Positions 61,561-64,000 of a DNA stretch of 64,000 bases are shown here, one piece after another. This stretch comes from Peptacetobacter sp900539645 (GTDB lineage: Bacteria > Bacillota > Clostridia > Peptostreptococcales > Peptostreptococcaceae). A program made the translations under genes and the position numbers. Under the pieces are notes generated by a model, which worked only from the letters and a program-made list of their open reading frames with translations, was not told the origin of the DNA and did not search any database. The DNA lies in the NCBI RefSeq assembly GCF_047807365.1, contig NZ_JBLOUI010000006.1, positions 1 to 64,000 of the forward strand, given 5' to 3'. Numbering within the stretch: position 1 is the first letter of the stretch; the number at the start of each line of letters is the position of its first letter.

Positions 61561-62736
61561 TTATTTCTTTTTCTTTCCAAATAATCTATCTATTTTTTCC
61601 CCGAATGTGGCTTTTTTTTCGTGTTCTTTCGACCCACATTCACCTGCGAATTCTCTTAATAATTCTTTCTGTTTTTCAGATAACTTCTTAGGTACTTCTA
61701 CATTAACCTTAACGTACTGATCACCCTTAGAATTACCTCTTAGACGTTTTATACCTCTATCTCTTAATCTAAATACTGTACCTGTCTGAGTACCTTCTGG
61801 TATAGTATATTTAACTTTACCATCAAGAGTTGGTACTTCTATCTCATCACCAAGTGCTGCCTGAACAAATGTTATAGGCATATCTATATAAATATCGTAT
61901 CCATCTCTTCTGAATATTTCATGAGGAGTAACTTCTACTATTATATATAAATCTCCCTTTGGAGCTCCTGGTTCACCAAATTCACCCTGTCCAGCTAGTT
62001 TTATCATCTGACCATCATCTATACCTGCTGGTATATCAACCTCAATAGTCTTAGTTTTTCTTACACTACCTGTACCTTTACATTTAGAACATGGAGTATC
62101 TATTATTTCACCAGTACCATTACAATTTGGACAAGTCTTAGTACTTGCTATATTACCAAATGGAGTTCTCTGTACACTTCTAACTGTACCTGTACCATTA
62201 CAGTTTGGACAAGTTTTCTTAGAAGTTCCTGGTTTTGCTCCTGTACCATGACATTCGCTACATTCTTCATTTCTAGTTACTTTTATTTCCTTTTTAACAC
62301 CTTTTGCAGCTTCTTCAAATGTAACTCTTACTCTCTGTCTTATATCAGCACCTCTTACCGGACCTCTTCTTCTTGAGCCAGATCCTCCAAATCCGCCGAA
62401 TCCGCCACCGAATATATCTCCAAATATATCTTCAAATCCGCCGAATCCACTGAAGTCACCCTGACCAAAGCCGCCAAAGCCACCTTGACCACCAAATCCT
62501 CCTTGACCATTTACGCCATCTGGACCAAACTGATCATATCTTTTTCTCTTTTCTTCATCTGATAATACTTCATATGCTTCATTTATTTCTTTGAATTTTT
62601 CTTCAGCTTCTTTATCACCTGGATTTCTATCTGGGTGATATTTCATAGCTAGTTTTCTATATGCTTTTTTAATTTCCTGAGCTGTTGCTGTCTTTTCAAC
62701 ACCAAGAAGTTCATAATAATCTCTTTTACTACTCAA
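61561..62736 (-). CDS. dnaJ: Chaperone protein DnaJ
   Basis: The 391-residue co-chaperone stimulates DnaK ATPase and delivers unfolded clients. The J domain (1-70) has YHPDRNPGD with HPD. A Gly/Phe-rich linker spans about 75-130. Four CxxCxGxG zinc motifs follow (CSECHGTGA, CPNCNGTGT, CPNCNGTGE, CSKCKGTGS), then the C-terminal substrate domains. It starts at TTG with a poor ribosome-binding site. It lies downstream of dnaK. Confidence 0.97.
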   Translation of the reverse strand: MSSKRDYYELLGVEKTATAQEIKKAYRKLAMKYHPDRNPGDKEAEEKFKEINEAYEVLSDEEKRKRYDQFGPDGVNGQGGFGGQGGFGGFGQGDFSGFGGFEDIFGDIFGGGFGGFGGSGSRRRGPVRGADIRQRVRVTFEEAAKGVKKEIKVTRNEECSECHGTGAKPGTSKKTCPNCNGTGTVRSVQRTPFGNIASTKTCPNCNGTGEIIDTPCSKCKGTGSVRKTKTIEVDIPAGIDDGQMIKLAGQGEFGEPGAPKGDLYIIVEVTPHEIFRRDGYDIYIDMPITFVQAALGDEIEVPTLDGKVKYTIPEGTQTGTVFRLRDRGIKRLRGNSKGDQYVKVNVEVPKKLSEKQKELLREFAGECGSKEHEKKATFGEKIDRLFGKKKK

Positions 62737-62782
62737 CCTGTGACACCGCCTTTTCCTTTCTCAAATTTTCTACAATAAAACA

Positions 62783-62815
62783 ATAGCTTGTAGAATATTT
62801 AAAACTACAAGCTAT
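62783..62815 (-). terminator. Hairpin between dnaK and dnaJ
   Basis: ATAGCTTGTAG (62783-62793) pairs with CTACAAGCTAT (62805-62815). The minus-strand tail is only moderately T-rich, so it may partially terminate and lower dnaJ relative to dnaK. Confidence 0.6.
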
Positions 62816-62934
62816 CATTCATACTTTATAATTCTACTTTAATATCTTACTTTATTCACAGGTCAATTACAAGCTATATAGTCTTTTTTCCTGGAATAAT
62901 CACATTCAGTTATCTTAATACTAAAGGTTAGATA

Positions 62935-64000
62935 TTATTTATCTTCATCTACTTCTTTGAAGTCTGCATCGTATACATTGTCACCATTTGAAGAAGATCC
63001 TTCATTTGCCTGTTCAGCACCTGCCTGCTGCTGAGCTTCCTGCTGTGCCTGCTGATACATTATTTCAGATACTTTCTGGAATTTCTGCATTAATTCATCT
63101 ATAGCATTTCTTATTTCTTCTGCTGTTGCATCTTCTTTATCTTTTACAGATTTTACATTTTCTATTGCTTTTTCTATTGCTTCTTTATCATCAGCACTTA
63201 TTTTATCTTCAACTTCTTTTAAAGTTTTTTCTGTCTGATATACTGTTGATTCAGCCTGGTTAACAGCTTCTATTTTTTCTTTTTTAGCTTTATCTGCTTC
63301 TGCATTCATTTCAGCTTCTTTAACTTTTCTTTCTATTTCTTCTTCAGATAAGTTAGTGTTAGAAGTTATAGTTATTTTCTGTTCTTTTCCAGTTCCTAAA
63401 TCTTTAGCTGTAACATGAACTATACCATTAGCATCTATATCGAAAGTAACTTCTATCTGAGGGATTCCTCTCATTGCTGGTGGTATATCAGTTAACTGGA
63501 ATCTACCTAATGTAGTATTGTCGTAAGCCATACTTCTTTCACCCTGAAGTACATGTATATCAACAGCTGTCTGGTTATCTGCTGCAGTTGAGAATATCTG
63601 AGATTTTTTAGTTGGTATTGTTGTATTTCTTTCTATTATCTTAGTGAATACATTACCTAATGTTTCTATACCTAATGATAATGGAGTTACGTCTAATAAT
63701 AATAAGTCGTTAACTTCACCAGTTAATACACCTGCCTGTATTGAAGCACCAGCTGCAACACATTCGTCTGGGTTTATACCTTTGTGAGGTTCTTTTCCTA
63801 TGAATTTCTTAACAGCTTCCTGAACTGCTGGTATTCTTGTAGAACCACCAACTAATAATACGTCATCTATTTCAGAAACTGATATTCCTGCATCTGATAT
63901 AGCTCTCTTCATTGGTTCCATAGTTTTTTCAACTAATCCTGCTGTTAATTCTTCAAATTTAGCTCTTGATAAATCTACGTTTAAGTGTTTTGGACCTTCT
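62935..64000 (-). CDS. dnaK: Chaperone protein DnaK (C-terminal part; runs off the window)
   Basis: The last 355 or so codons of Hsp70 are present; the N-terminal part lies beyond the right edge. Visible are the end of the ATPase domain (VLLVGGSTRIPAVQEAV, NPDECVAAGASIQAGVL), the substrate-binding domain (LLLDVTPLSLGIETLG, QVFSTAADNQ-like QIFSTAADNQ) and the C-terminal helical lid ending NVYDADFKEVDEDK. Its order with dnaJ is the usual heat-shock operon. Confidence 0.97.
   Translation of the reverse strand, partial: EGPKHLNVDLSRAKFEELTAGLVEKTMEPMKRAISDAGISVSEIDDVLLVGGSTRIPAVQEAVKKFIGKEPHKGINPDECVAAGASIQAGVLTGEVNDLLLLDVTPLSLGIETLGNVFTKIIERNTTIPTKKSQIFSTAADNQTAVDIHVLQGERSMAYDNTTLGRFQLTDIPPAMRGIPQIEVTFDIDANGIVHVTAKDLGTGKEQKITITSNTNLSEEEIERKVKEAEMNAEADKAKKEKIEAVNQAESTVYQTEKTLKEVEDKISADDKEAIEKAIENVKSVKDKEDATAEEIRNAIDELMQKFQKVSEIMYQQAQQEAQQQAGAEQANEGSSSNGDNVYDADFKEVDEDK

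Noticed and set aside
1..64000. tRNA, rRNA, prophage or insertion sequence
   Set aside because: I found no tRNA-like cloverleaf, rRNA motif, transposase or integrase. The pRiA4b ORF-3-like gene alone is not a mobile element.

Overview
The window is strongly AT-rich DNA from a low-GC anaerobic Firmicute. The gene set and order (dnaK-dnaJ-prmA-rsmE-mtaB-HIT-rpsU-yqeY; phoH-ybeY-dgk-era-mgtE-recO-glyQ-glyS; regulator-PDRP-ppdK) fit the Peptostreptococcaceae within the Clostridia. A ferredoxin-type [FeFe] hydrogenase, rubredoxin fusions, meso-diaminopimelate dehydrogenase and a selenoprotein all suit an anaerobe. I cannot name a genus. Nearly all genes lie on the minus strand. Exceptions are an amino-acid ABC transporter island (8.5-13.2 kb), topB, a C_GCAxxG_C_C gene and a tiny acidic protein gene. 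I see no tRNA, rRNA, CRISPR array, phage or intact insertion sequence.

Layout. 0-8.3 kb: hydrogenase, MATE exporter, SPFH/NfeD membrane pair, NAD(P)HX repair enzyme, SigI/RsgI-type sigma and anti-sigma pair. 8.5-13.3 kb: an ABC transporter with two paralogous substrate-binding lipoproteins. Each half has a strong promoter, a short leader peptide rich in aromatic codons (the second has five Tyr codons in a row) and mutually exclusive RNA hairpins ending in tandem terminators. This looks like ribosome-mediated attenuation by tyrosine or aromatic supply. 13.4-25 kb: dut, topB, a deacetylase, an HD protein, a pRiA4b ORF-3-like protein, a rhodanese lipoprotein, ddh, a VWA/HTH pair and two gene remnants. 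25-30 kb: ppdK with its bifunctional regulator and a CBS-domain repressor.

30.3-38.5 kb is the most unusual stretch. A rhodanese lipoprotein has an in-frame UGA exactly at the catalytic cysteine, followed by a good bacterial SECIS-like hairpin, so it is very probably a selenoprotein. Beside it are two TVP38-type membrane proteins, two arsenosugar-type glycosyltransferases, a kinase-like protein, a CCG-domain iron-sulfur protein, an AhpD-like protein and an ArsS-type radical SAM enzyme. A 17-bp inverted repeat (TATAG-T7-CTATA, with variants) lies upstream of this cluster, of the cysteine-type rhodanese gene at 20.8 kb and of the C_GCAxxG_C_C gene. I infer one small redox, sulfur or selenium regulon.

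38.6-64 kb is mostly conserved housekeeping, with a flavoprotein carrying four tandem rubredoxin domains (48.1 kb) and a peptidase/permease/TetR/MFS cluster (50.3-55.8 kb). Three dispersed structured repeats (13.4, 25.3 and 61.4 kb) share two conserved internal boxes held by hairpins that differ in sequence but keep their pairing. They look like copies of an RNA or single-stranded-DNA element. All claims come from reading the sequence; no database search was possible.
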